This document shows, one piece after another, positions 8,779-18,312 of a stretch of DNA of 64,000 nucleotides (position 1 is its first letter; every line of letters starts with the position of its first letter). Made by a program: the position numbers and the translations under genes. Under the pieces are notes generated by a model. That model was not told the origin of the DNA. It saw nothing but the letters and a program-made list of their open reading frames with translations, and made no database searches. The stretch comes from Acidimicrobiia bacterium (GTDB taxonomy: Bacteria > Actinomycetota > Acidimicrobiia > IMCC26256 > JAGNEX01). The stretch covers positions 1,208,001 to 1,272,000 of the forward strand of contig JACJWE010000001.1 of assembly GCA_020637365.1 (NCBI GenBank), written 5' to 3'.

Positions 8779-9008
8779 ACACCGCCGAGATCCACCAAAT
8801 GAGCGAAGGTCCCGGCAGCCAGCCCCTTGGCGCGCCCAGTACCCGCCACCCGGCGCACCGAGTGCTGAGTGCCGAGCACCGAGCAACGCGAGGGGTAGCT
8901 CTGCTGCAGAGAAATCGAGGGCGGCCGACGACGCAACACGGGGGTGCCCGGGTCGTAGGCGCGGATAGCAAAGCGCACTCGGCGCGCGTCTAGCATGTCT
9001 CCCCACAT

Positions 9009-9084
9009 GGTGGCTGTAGCTCAGTTTGGTTAGAGCGCCAGGTTGTGGCCCTGGAGGTCGGGGGTTCAAGTCCCCTCAGTCACC
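9009..9084 (+). tRNA. tRNA-His (GTG)
   Basis: The acceptor GTGGCTG pairs with CAGTCAC with one G-T pair, and the extra G at 9009 can pair with discriminator C at 9084, the hallmark of tRNA-His. The anticodon loop carries GTG. CCA is encoded at 9085-9087. Confidence 0.95.
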
Positions 9085-9097
9085 CCATTCGCCTGTT

Positions 9098-9137
9098 TGA
9101 ACCCTCGGCATCCGCGCCGAGGGTTCAACTTTTTTCC
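9098..9137 (+). terminator. Intrinsic terminator after tRNA-His
   Basis: A perfect 12-bp stem (TGAACCCTCGGC / GCCGAGGGTTCA) with a six-base loop is followed by ACTTTTTTCCC. This is the clearest rho-independent terminator in the window. Confidence 0.9.
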
Positions 9138-9447
9138 CATGCCAGCGGTGAGATTGGCCATCTGCGAAACCCAAGTTGAGACCCGCGATTCCGCTCCCAA
9201 CCACTCGGCATCGTCGGCTTGGCGAAGCGGCATCCGATTGCCGGTTATCCGCGAGACTGTTTGACGGTCCCGCTGGGTACGGCAACTCCCGCGCTGCCAG
9301 CTACGGCATCGGCGCCCCAGCCAGCGGCACCGGCGCCCCACCGGCCGCTGGCGTTCCCAAGAACGCAACGATCCGACCCGGCCGCCCTGCGCTCACTATT
9401 ATCTACCGACCGCGCTAAGCCGCTTTCGTGCGTCTCGCGGGGCACCT

Positions 9448-9520
9448 GCGCCTCTAGCTCAATTGGCAGAGCAACGGACTCTTAATCCGCAGGTTCTGGG
9501 TTCAAGTCCCAGGGGGCGTA
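9448..9520 (+). tRNA. tRNA-Lys (CTT), integration target of the island
   Basis: The acceptor GCGCCTC pairs with GGGGCGT (G-T pairs at the ends), discriminator A, CCA encoded at 9521-9523. The anticodon loop ACTCTTAAT carries CTT. The 3' half from the anticodon loop to the discriminator is repeated at 22388-22428, which marks it as an attachment site. Confidence 0.95.
9479..9520. other. Left attachment site (attL) within tRNA-Lys(CTT)
   Basis: 42 bases from the anticodon loop to the tRNA 3' end recur at 22388-22428 with a single length difference in the final G run (five G here, four there). A repeat of the tRNA 3' half at the far end of an accessory region is the signature of tyrosine-integrase elements. 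Confidence 0.85.
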
Positions 9521-9525
9521 CCACC

Positions 9526-9569
9526 AAAACCCCAGGTCACACCCGGTGTCCGGGCGGCCTGGGGTTTTT
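9526..9569 (+). terminator. Intrinsic terminator after tRNA-Lys(CTT)
   Basis: AAAACCCCAGG pairs with CCTGGGGTTTT and is followed by more T residues. The same core (ACCCCAGGTC ... GGCCTGGGGT) follows tRNA-Lys(TTT) at 29974-30006. Confidence 0.85.
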
Positions 9570-9583
9570 CGCGCCACCGGGGA

Positions 9584-9636
9584 GCTGACACGACGCGCTG
9601 ACAGCTGACACCCGTGGGGCATCATCAGGGTGTCAG
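9584..9636. repeat. Cluster of GCTGACAC-type motifs at the left end of the island
   Basis: GCTGACAC at 9584, GCTGACAG at 9597, GCTGACAC at 9604 and an inverted GTGTCAG at 9630. The first two are 13 bp apart, as in the matching array at 30097-30120 behind tRNA-Lys(TTT). Probably integrase arm sites or their remnants. Confidence 0.55.
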
Positions 9637-10085
9637 AATCGCCCGTGCCCCTCAGCAAATCGGCGTCACTCCGCTAGCGGTCACCTTGCCGAGTCTTCAG
9701 CGATGAGGAGCCGCTCGCGAACGAGGCCCTGGCAGGGGCCCTCCACCACCTCGTGGGCTCGCATTGAGGCAGTGGCCTGAACTTCCGGGTAGCGGCTACC
9801 TATCGCACAACAGCTCTTCTCGAAACTAGCGCCAGTGGATCGTCGGGAATCGCTTGACGGCCGTCGTAAAACGTCAATCGGGGCTCGCCATTGACGGTCG
9901 CCCGACTGGCGAACGAGCGCACCAAACCGTGCGGACCGTCAGCATCAAGTGACCGGAGAAGATCTGCTCTCGGTTCAGTGGACTCCTCGCCCCACCACCA
10001 CGATCTGTTCCAGAACTCCGGCCAAGGCCCGTGACGATGTCGATGCCCGAGTCCGGGGAGCATTCGCTTCCTACCGACGCAATCG
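9637..10085. other. Intergenic region without a convincing gene
   Basis: About 450 bases between the putative arm sites and the AbiEi operator. A minus-strand frame at 9800-10201 (ending YDGRQAIPDDPLALVSRR) overlaps the AbiEi start and matches no family I recognise; it may be a remnant but cannot be supported as a gene. Confidence 0.4.
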
Positions 10086-10108
10086 AACCTTGACGAAACA
10101 TCAAGGTT
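10086..10108. promoter_or_regulatory. Inverted repeat upstream of the left AbiEi gene, probable autoregulatory operator
   Basis: AACCTTGA (10086-10093) and TCAAGGTT (10101-10108) form a perfect 8-bp inverted repeat with a seven-base spacer, ending 16 bases before the ATG. AbiEi antitoxins are known to repress their own operons by binding inverted repeats, and the two other AbiEi-type genes here have different perfect repeats in the same place. Confidence 0.6.
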
Positions 10109-10124
10109 TGACATCCTGAGCCGG

Positions 10125-10887
10125 ATGACAGTTGAGAGAGTCACGCCTAGCTCGTTGCCTGACTGGTTACTTGGACGCGGTCGACTGTTTGTGACCACCA
10201 CTGAGATCGCTGAGCTGACGGGGTTGTCGGGGGCGGCAGTTCCTGTTCACCTCCATCGAGCGCGGGCAGCGAACAAGATCGTGTCGGTAACCAAGGGTGG
10301 CTGGGTTCCGGTCCCGCTGGTATATCGGGAGTCGGGCGCTCCTCCGCCGATGCACTACGTCGACTACCTGATGCGCTACCTCGGTCATCCCTACTATGTG
10401 GGCTTCTTGTCGGCAGCACGGATCCACGGCGCCTCACATCAGGTGCCGATGGTGCTCCAGATCGTGACGCCGGCTCTCCTGAGGGACCGCCGGGTCGGCG
10501 CCCACCGTCTGCAATTCGTCCGCCGCTCCGATGCTGCTAGCCGCGCTGTTCAAGAGCACGACACCGACGGTGGCCCTGTCACCATCTCGACCCCTGAGAC
10601 CACGGTCCTCGACCTTGTCGACGCGCCCGAACGCGGGGCTGGGCTCGACAACGTCGGCCTTGGCGGCCGCTGCGCGTGGATATCCCCGAACCGTTGTGCA
10701 GCGAACCGGGTGGCTACTCGACCACATGGCCAAAGAGGTCGCCTCCGACATCGACCTAGGCACACTCAAGCCACTGACCGAAGGCGCTGACTACACCGTT
10801 CTTGACCCACGGGCACCCACGAGCGACGGAGACCGAGACCCGGTCTGGCATGTCGTCGAGAACACAGGCGTGGAGCATGACCTGTGA
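10125..10887 (+). pseudogene. abiEi: AbiEi-family antitoxin, degenerate copy
   Basis: The N-terminal 170 residues (WLLGRGRLFVTTTEIAEL...VTKGGWVPVPLVYRESGAP...YYVGFLSAARIHGASHQVPM) align closely with the intact AbiEi at 20628. AbiEi is the antitoxin and transcriptional repressor of type IV toxin-antitoxin pairs, with an N-terminal winged helix. Near 10640 the frame shifts, and about 25 residues present in the other copy (IIGDLLHGDMLDPASLAEV) are absent; the C-terminus resumes in another frame (TVVQRTGWLLDHMAKEV...VENTGVEHDL) and ends at 10887. The missing block cannot be a homopolymer error, so real decay is likely. The stop overlaps the toxin GTG (GTGA), as in the other copy. Confidence 0.8.
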
Positions 10888-11182
10888 TCTCACAACCGGG
10901 GCTCGACCAGTGGCGCACACAGATCCCATGGGAGGTCGCGGACATCGTCGAACAGGACCTCGTGCTGTCTCGTCTGATCATCGAGATAACCAACCACCCC
11001 CTGCTCGGTGGCGAGCTGGTGTTCCGCGGCGGAACGTGCTTTCACAAGCTGTGACCGCCAAACTCGACGACCAACGTTTCACCAGCGACCTCGACACCCT
11101 CGTCGTCTCATGGCCAGAGGGCTACACAATCGAAGCCGGCGCCGCCGCAGCAGCAGCCATCATCAGCGCCGTACCGGACTGA
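10884..11182 (+). pseudogene. abiEii: AbiEii-family toxin remnant with about 480 bp deleted
   Basis: The frame begins at a GTG overlapping the antitoxin stop and encodes EQDLVLSRLIIEITNHPLL and VFRGGTCFHKL, the start of the nucleotidyltransferase core. It then jumps at about 11050 to the extreme C-terminus (AKLDDQRFTSDLDTLVVSW...GYTIEAG). Compared with 21431-22212, the middle is missing, including the RYSEDLDYV catalytic motif, so the product cannot be active. AbiEii toxins are nucleotidyltransferases that block growth when not neutralised. Confidence 0.85.
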
Positions 11183-11526
11183 TCCGGTCGCGGGCAGCCA
11201 TCTGGGTCAGGAAGCTGCCGCTCTCGGGTACCTCAGACTTGGACCAGTTCGGCGATGTTGGCGGCGACATCCGAAATCGATTGATCTCCGGTGCTCAGAC
11301 CCGATCGCGATGCCAGCATCGGGCTTACCTCCCGGGAGTGCCTCGAAATCCTCAAACCCCTGCAGGTCACAAGCGAAGCACCCATCGAACAGAACCAGCT
11401 CGCCGTCGCCGTCGAGGTCGCGGAGTCGGGCACCATTGGGGGACCTCTGCGAAGTGCCGCTCTACAGTTACCGACGGTGCCTCATATTGGCGGAGGCAAG
11501 AATCGCAATCAGACCAGGGAGTCGAT
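11183..11526. other. Gap between the AbiE remnant and hsdM
   Basis: No intact gene. On the minus strand a frame reads ARLRDLDGDGELVLFDGC and another ends ISDVAANIAELVQV at 11233; they look protein-like and could be pieces of one broken gene, but no family is recognised. Confidence 0.35.
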
Positions 11527-13607
11527 GTGCCGGTGGGCGTTGACAGCACGAGTAGCAGCCAGATCACCAACCACGCTGCCTTTATCTGGTCGGTGGCCGA
11601 TCTACTGAGGGGCGACTACAAGCAGTCCGAGTATGGGCGGGTGATCCTGCCGTTCACGGTGCTACGTCGGCTCGACTGTGTGCTCGATCCGGTGAAGGCC
11701 GACATGCTGGCCAAGTACGAGTCGGTGAAGGGCAGGGTCGAGAACTTCCGGGCCGGTCCTCGACGCGCTCACCGACATCGACGGGCTCTGGAACACGTCA
11801 CGCTTCGACCTGCCGAAGCTGTTGAACGACCCCGACAACCTGGCAGACAACCTGCGCGCCCTACATCCACGGCTTCTCCCCGCAAGCCCAGGAGATCCTC
11901 GACAAGTTCGACTTCCCCACCCAGATCAGCCGCCTCGACAAGGCCAAGCTGCTCTACCTGGTCGTGTCCCGGTTCGCCGAGATCGACCTGCACCCCGACC
12001 AGGTCTCGAACCTCGAGATGGGCTACCTCTATGAGGAACTGATCCGCCGGTTCTCCGAACTGTCAAACGAGACCGCCGGTGAACATTTCACCCCTCGTGA
12101 GGTGATCCGGTTGATGGTCGAGTTGCTCTTTGCCGAGGACGACGACCTGCTCCGCAAGCCCGGCATCGTCAAGACCCTGTTCGACCCCGCCTGCGGCACG
12201 GGCGGCATGTTATCGGTGGCCGAGGACCGGCTGCGTGAGCTCAACCCCGATGCCCGTCTGGAGGTGTTCGGCCAAGAGCTCAACGACGAGACCTACGCCA
12301 TCTGCCGCTCCGACATGATGCTCAAAGGCCAGGACGCCTCAAACATCGCGTCCGGCAACTCGTTCTCAGACGACGGCCACCCCGGCCGCCGCTTCGACTA
12401 CCTGCTCGCCAACCCACCCTTCGGCGTGGAGTGGAAGAAGGTACGCGACGTCGTTGAGGACGAGCACAAGTCCTCGGCTTCGCCGGACGCTTCGGCGCCG
12501 GGACACCGCGGATCAACGACGGCAGCTTCCTGTTCCTCCAACACATGATCTCCAAGATGAAGACCCCCGAACAGGGCGGCTCACGCCTAGCCATCGTCTT
12601 CAACGGCTCACCTCTGTTCACCGGCGCCGCCGGTTCGGGCGAGTCCGAGATCCGCCGCTGGATCATCGAAAACGACTGGCTCGAAGCCGTCGTCGCCCTC
12701 CCCGACCAGCTCTTCTACAACACCGGTATCTCCACCTACTTCTGGCTCGTCACCAACCGCAAACGCCCCGAACGGCGAGGCAAGGTGCAACTGATCGACG
12801 CCCGCGAGCTGTTCACGAAGATGCGCAAGAGCCTCGGTGAGAAAGCGCAAGCAGATCAGCGACACCCAGATCACCGACATCGTCCACCTCTATGACGACT
12901 TCGAGGAGACTGCGTCATCACAACCCGACCTGGCCGCTGCAAGATCTTCGACAACGAAGACTTCGGCTTCCTGCGCATCACCGTCGAGCGACCGCTCCGG
13001 CAACGGTGGGAAGTGACCGACGCCGGCATCGAAGCGCTACGCCAGAACAAGAAGCTCGCCAAGCTCGACGACGACACCCGAGAGGCAGTGTTGGCGGCCC
13101 TGCTTGCCAACACTGGGGGCAACCACCTCGGATCGAGCGAGGACGACGGTGAGATCCGGCGCCTTGCCAAGAAGGCGATGCAGCGGGCCGGGCTCAAGGG
13201 CAAGCCGATCGAGAACGCCATCGTTGACGCATTCGCCGTCAGCGACCCCGACGCCTCGATCGTCACCGACGCAAAGGGCAACCCGCGGCCCGACGCCGAC
13301 CTCCGAGACGCAGAGAACGTGCCGCTGTCCGTCGAGGCCGTCGGCCGCATCCGCTACGAACCCGACGCCACCGAACGCCTCGGCACCAGGCCCTACCGAG
13401 AACTGGTCGACCGATACCTCGCCGACGAAGTCCTCCCTACGTCCCCGACGCCTGGCCCGACCTGTCCAAGACCAAGATCGGCTACGAAATCCCCCTCACC
13501 CGCCACTTCTACACCTACACCCCACCCCGACCCTCGAAGAGATCGACGCCGAGATCAAGGCTCTCGAAGCCGAAATCCAGGAACTCCTGGCCGAGGTGAC
13601 GGAGTGA
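11527..13607 (+). CDS. hsdM: Type I restriction-modification DNA adenine methyltransferase subunit M (multiple frameshifts)
   Basis: HsdM transfers methyl groups from S-adenosylmethionine to adenine in the recognition site. In order: HsdM N-terminal helical domain (HAAFIWSVADLLRGDYKQSEYGRVI), SAM-binding motif FDPACGTGGML near 12185, catalytic motif NPPFGV near 12412, conserved EAVVALPDQLFYNTGISTYFW, and a C-terminal coiled coil (EEIDAEIKALEAEIQELLAEVTE). The frame changes at least seven times (near 11755, 11860, 12475, 12843, 12930, 13435 and 13530), but the pieces are collinear and cover about 690 residues, close to full length. Several breaks sit in C or G runs. GTG at 11527 has GGGAG upstream. 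The stop overlaps the hsdS GTG by four bases. Confidence 0.85.
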
Positions 13608-14799
13608 TCGGCCACGGCCCAGCACTGACCCATCTGGCGGACTTCGTCAACGGGTATGGCTTCACCGGCGACGACCTTGATGGTGACGGGATTCCCGTCG
13701 TGCGGATTCAGCACTTACTTGACCCATCCGTAGAGATGGACCGGACGGATCTTGACGTGCCGCAAGTTGCGATCCAGCCAGGCGACCTTGTGTTCTCATG
13801 GTCAGCAACCCTGGCCGCAAGAATCTGGGACCGAGAACCGGCCTTGCTCAATCAGCATCTCTTCCGGGTGGATCCGCATTCAGGTGTCGACCGACGGTGG
13901 TTGAAGTACGTCCTGGACGTAGCGGTCGATGCGCTGTCTGGCCACATGCACGGCTCAGCGATGACCCACATCACCCGAGACATGATGCGTCGAGTTCGAG
14001 TACCGTTCCGGTCTCTGCAAATGCAGCGGGCGATCGCCGACTACCTCGACACCGAGACCGCCCGCATCGACGCCCTCATCGCCAAGAAGCGCCGCATGAT
14101 CGAACTCCTAGAGGAAGCTCATCGAGCGTCGGTCACTCTCGCAATCGCACCGGGCGGAACCTGGGGCGACGGCCATGCCGGCAAGGCTGATCTCCCTCAA
14201 GGCTGGGACCGGCCCAGATTCGGCAGCGTCGTGTCTGTTGCCGAGGGGCAGGTCGACCCTCGGATCGAGCCGTGGCGATCGATGCTGATGATTGCCCCGA
14301 ACCACACGTGAAGTCGGGCACAGGTGAACTGATTGAGCGACAGTCGGCGAGTCGAACAGGGAGCGATCAGCGGCAAGTACGTGTGCGAGACCGGGGACGT
14401 GATCTATTCGAAGATCCGGCCCGCTCTCCGCAAGGCTGTCCTGGCACCTGGTCGATGTTTGTGCAGCGCAGACATGTATCCGCTGCGGAGTAGTCGAGCA
14501 TTGCGTCCCAGGTACCTTCACTACCTGGTTCTCTCGGACCCGTTCACTGAGCTCGCAGTGCTTGAGTCCGACAGGGTGGCGATGCCGAAGGTCAATCGCG
14601 ACGCTTTGTCCGCATACGGATCAACCTCCCTCCGATCGCTGAGCAGGACAGGCTCGTAGGAGTCCTCGATACGGCATCGCAGAGAACCCACACCACCATC
14701 GAGTCACTTTCTTGCCAGGTAGAACTGCTTGCCGAGCACCGGCAGGCCTTGATCACAGCGGCCGTGACGGGCGAACTCGAGATTCCGGCAGCCGCGTGA
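13604..14799 (+). CDS. hsdS: Type I restriction-modification specificity subunit S (frameshifted)
   Basis: HsdS carries two target-recognition domains that read the two halves of the bipartite site. The first runs from 13604 (HLADFVNGYGFTGDDL...IPVVRIQHLL) and is followed by the central conserved helix QRAIADYLDTETARIDALIAKKRRMIELLEE near 14026-14115. The second (WDRPRFGSVVSVAEGQ...GDVIYSKIRPALRKAV) ends in the distal helix LLAEHRQALITAAVTGELEIPAA. The frame breaks near 14310 and again near 14620. Total length of about 398 codons is normal. The start GTG overlaps hsdM (GTGA), and the TGA overlaps the hsdR ATG (TGATG), so the three genes are one operon. Confidence 0.85.
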
Positions 14800-17700
14800 T
14801 GGGGGGGGTCCGAGCGAGGCGGGGTTCGAGGAGGCGATCTGTAGCTCGCTGATCGACGCTGGCGGCTACCGCTCGCCGGTCAAGGTCAGGATCGCTCAAG
14901 GTGAACCCTCGCGACCTCGACGCCAAGGTCGGGATCGACACGGCTGAGTTGTTCGCGTTCATCAGGGCGACGCAGGGCGATGAGTGGGAGAAGGTCCGCA
15001 AGTCGCACTCAACAGCGGATGAGGCGCAGCGGGCGTTCGTGGATCGGTTGGCGAAGGAGCTGGATCGACGCGGCACGGTCGACGTGTTGCGTCACGGGCT
15101 GACTTACGCCGGGCCACGAGAAGGCCGAGTTCCGCCTCGCCTACTTCCGACCGGCGTCGGGTCTGAACCCGGTGCTGGAGCGCCGCTATCAGGCGAACCG
15201 GTTGACCGTGATGCGGCAGGTCCCCTATGAGCCGGGGTCGACGAAGACGCTCGACTTGGCGTTGTTCGTCAACGGGATCCCGGTGGCGACCGCGGAGCTG
15301 AAGACGCCGCTGACGAACCAGACGTTCCGCGACGCGATCGAGCAGTACCGCACAGACCGCAACCCGAAGGCGCCCCTACTGCGCCGAGCGGTCGTGCACT
15401 TCGCGGTCGATACCGAGCAGGCGTTTATGACGACAAAGCTCGCCGGTGACAAGACGACGTTTCTGCCGTTCAACCGGGGCGACAACCAGGGCGCTGGCAA
15501 CCCGGCCCGCGACGGATACCGCACCGGCTACCTGTGGGAAGACGTTTGGCAGCGAGACGCCTGGCTCGACCTGCTTGCCCGCTTCATCCATACCGACACC
15601 GATTCGGGCGTGACGATCTTCCCCAGGTTCCACCAGTGGGATGCGGTGCTGCGCCTCGTTGCCGATGCCCGCGAGCATGGTGCGGGGCAGTCGTATCTGG
15701 TGCAGCATTCGGCGGGGTCGGAAAGTCCAACACGATCGCCTGGCTCGCCCACCGTCTGTCGTCGCTGCACGCCAGGGACGACCGCAGCGGCGGCGCGACG
15801 CTGGACAAACCAGTGTTCGACAAGGTGGTCGTGATCACCGACCGGCTGGTTTTGGATCGTCCAGCTCCAGGACACGATCTACCAGTTCGAGCACGCCCAC
15901 GGCGTCGTCGAGAAGATCGACCAGGACTCCACCCAACTCGCCGCAGCGCTCACCGGCGAGCGAGCCCGCATCATCATCACCACATTGCAGAAGTTTCCGT
16001 TCGTGATGCGCCACGTCGGGGAGCTCAAAACGCGCAGCTATGCGGTGATCATCGACGAGGCCCACTCGTCCCAGACCGGCGACGCCGCCAAAGAGATGAA
16101 ACGGGTGCTCGGGGTAGCTACCGGAGACCCCGCCGCTGAACTGGCGGCCGCCGAGGCAGCAGAGAGCGTCTTTGAAGCCGAGGTGCCCGACCCGGTCGAG
16201 GACGCGCTGGCCGCCGAGGTCGCAGCCCGTGGCCGTCAGCCAAACCTGTCGTTTTTCGCGTTCACCGCCACCCCGAAGGGCCGGACCCTGGAGCTGTTTG
16301 GCCGCAAGAACCCGGCCACCGGCAAGTTTGAGCCGTTCCACCTGTATTCGATGCGCCAGGCCATCCAGGAGGGGTTCATCCTCGACGTATTGGCCAACTA
16401 CGTCACCTACGACACCTATTTCAAGATCGACAAGGCCATCGCCGATGACCCCCAGCTCGACTCGGCACGTGCCCGAACCGCCATCGCCCGCTTCGTGTCA
16501 CTCCACGAATCGAACCTGACCCAACGGGCCGAAGTGATCGTCGAACACTTCCGCCACCACGTGCGCATGCGGATCGCCGGCCAGGCCAAGGCCATGGTCG
16601 TAACCGCATCGCGGCTGCATGCGCTGCGATACAAGCAGGCGCTCGACCGATACTGCAACGAGCACGGCATCGGCGACGTCAACACCCTCGTCGCGTTCTC
16701 CGGGACGCTACAGGTGGACGGCGAAGAGCTGACCGAGTCGAAGGTCAACGGGTTCCCCGACTCCCAGACCCCGGCCGAGTTCGACACCGACGACTGGCAG
16801 ATCCTCGTGGTCGCCGAGAAGTACCAGACCGGCTTCGACCAGCCGAAGCTGTATGCCATGTACGTCGACAAGACCCTCACCGGGCTCGCCGCGGTGCAGA
16901 CCCTGTCACGGCTCAACCGCACCCGAGACGGCAAAACCGGTACGTTCGTGCTCGACTTCCGCAACAGCGTCGAGGACATCCAGACCTCATTCGAACCCTG
17001 GTACGCCCGCACCGTCGCCCCACCCACCGACCCGCACCTGCTCTATGACACCCACGCCGAACTCTGGCCCTTCGGTGTGCTGGCCTCCGAAGAGGTCGAG
17101 TCGGTCGTAGCGCTGCTGCTGACCGACCCGGACAGGAATCACGAACGCATCAACGCCAGCCTCCAACCCGCCGTCGACCGATTCGCAGCGCTGGACGAGG
17201 ACCGCCAGGAGGAGTTCCGCGACGTCATCACCCGGTTCATACGGATCTATAGCTTCTTGTCGCAGGTGGTGTCCTTCACCGACGTGAAGCTCGAACGTGA
17301 CTACCTGTTCTGCCGAGCGCTGTCCCGGCTCATCAAACGTGATCCGGGATCGGGCGTCGACCTCGGCGGCGCCGTCGAGCTGACCCATCTGGCCATGGAG
17401 AAGACCTACGAAGGCGACGGGTCTCTCGACGTCGACGGCGGCGAGGTGGTCACCATCTACGGCGGCACCGGGCGTCGGCAGGACCCCGACGAAGTGCCGC
17501 TTTCGGAGATCATCGCCAGGATCAACGAACGGTTCGGGACCAACATCACCGACACCGACCGCCTGTTCACCGACCAGGTTGCCAACGACCTCGTGGCCGA
17601 CCCGAAGATCCAGATCGAAGCCGCGGCCAACGACGAGGCGTCGTTCGGAGTCGGGTTCGACAAGACATGGATCAACGCGCTGACCGGCCGGCTCGACACC

Positions 17701-18312
17701 AACGAGAACTTCGGCTTCCAGCTGCTCGACAACGACGACCTCCGCTCAGCGCTGCTGGATGAGTACCGTCCCGACATCTACCGGCGAGCCCGGGTCGCCC
17801 GACAACGCACCTGCCCGATCGGCGAGCTGATCGGGCCCGACCGCGAAGACCGCTACCTCGAATACAAGTCGACGATGCGCTGGGACGTGAAGAAGGCCGA
17901 GAAGGCCAAGTACCTCGAAGACGCCGTCGTCAAGACCATCGCCGGGTTCGCCAACTCGCCCTACGGCGGCACCCTGCTCGTCGGCGTCACCGACGACGGC
18001 GAGATCCACGGTCTCGAGGACGACTACGCCACCTTCTCTAAACGCGGCGAGCGAGGCGACCGCGACCTGTGGGGCCAACACCTCAAGAACCTCCTCGACC
18101 GCCTCGGCAAAGCCGCTGGCACCCTCGTCGACTGGGAGTTCCACACCGTCGACGGCGGCGACATCGCCCGCATCTCCGTCGACCCCTCAGACCACCCCGT
18201 CTACGAAACCAAGAGCCACCAGCAGGCCTTCTGGTGGCGCACACCCGTCAGCACCGACGCCGTCGACGACGAAGCCGAACGAGCCCGCATCATCAGGCGG
18301 CGATGGAGCTGA
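14799..18312 (+). CDS. hsdR: Type I restriction subunit R with C-terminal AlbA_2 (Schlafen-type) domain (frameshifted)
   Basis: HsdR is the ATP-driven translocase and endonuclease of the complex. Near the N-terminus the nuclease core is seen (KTLDLALFVNGIPVATAELKT, the PD-ExK region). The helicase follows: HSAGSGKSNTIAWLAHRL (Walker A), IIDEAHSSQ (DEAH box near 16050), FTATPKGRTLELF and TLSRLNRTRDGKTGTFVLDF. From about 17840 to the end lies a second module typical of AlbA_2/Schlafen domains: YLEYKSTMRWD, then IAGFANSPYGGTLLVGVTDDGEIHGLEDDY. The full gene would be about 1171 residues, longer than most HsdR. Frameshifts occur near 14815-14890, 15110, 15715 and 15860; from 15985 to 18312 the frame is open. 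The stop overlaps the next start (TGATG). Confidence 0.87.
17312..17790. repeat. 479-bp exact duplicate of 24236-24714 (within hsdR)
   Basis: Reading the two copies side by side, I find no difference across 479 bases, offset 6924. The first differences are at 17311 (T versus C) and 17791 (C versus T). Outside the block, substitutions appear every 10-30 bases. Confidence 0.85.

Noticed and set aside
9800..10201. Minus-strand frame ending YDGRQAIPDDPLALVSRR
   Set aside because: It runs into the AbiEi gene, has no start signal and matches no family I recognise; possible remnant only.
11233..11436. Minus-strand frame ending ISDVAANIAELVQV
   Set aside because: No ribosome binding site, no family, and the better protein-like stretch nearby is in another frame; at best debris of a lost gene.
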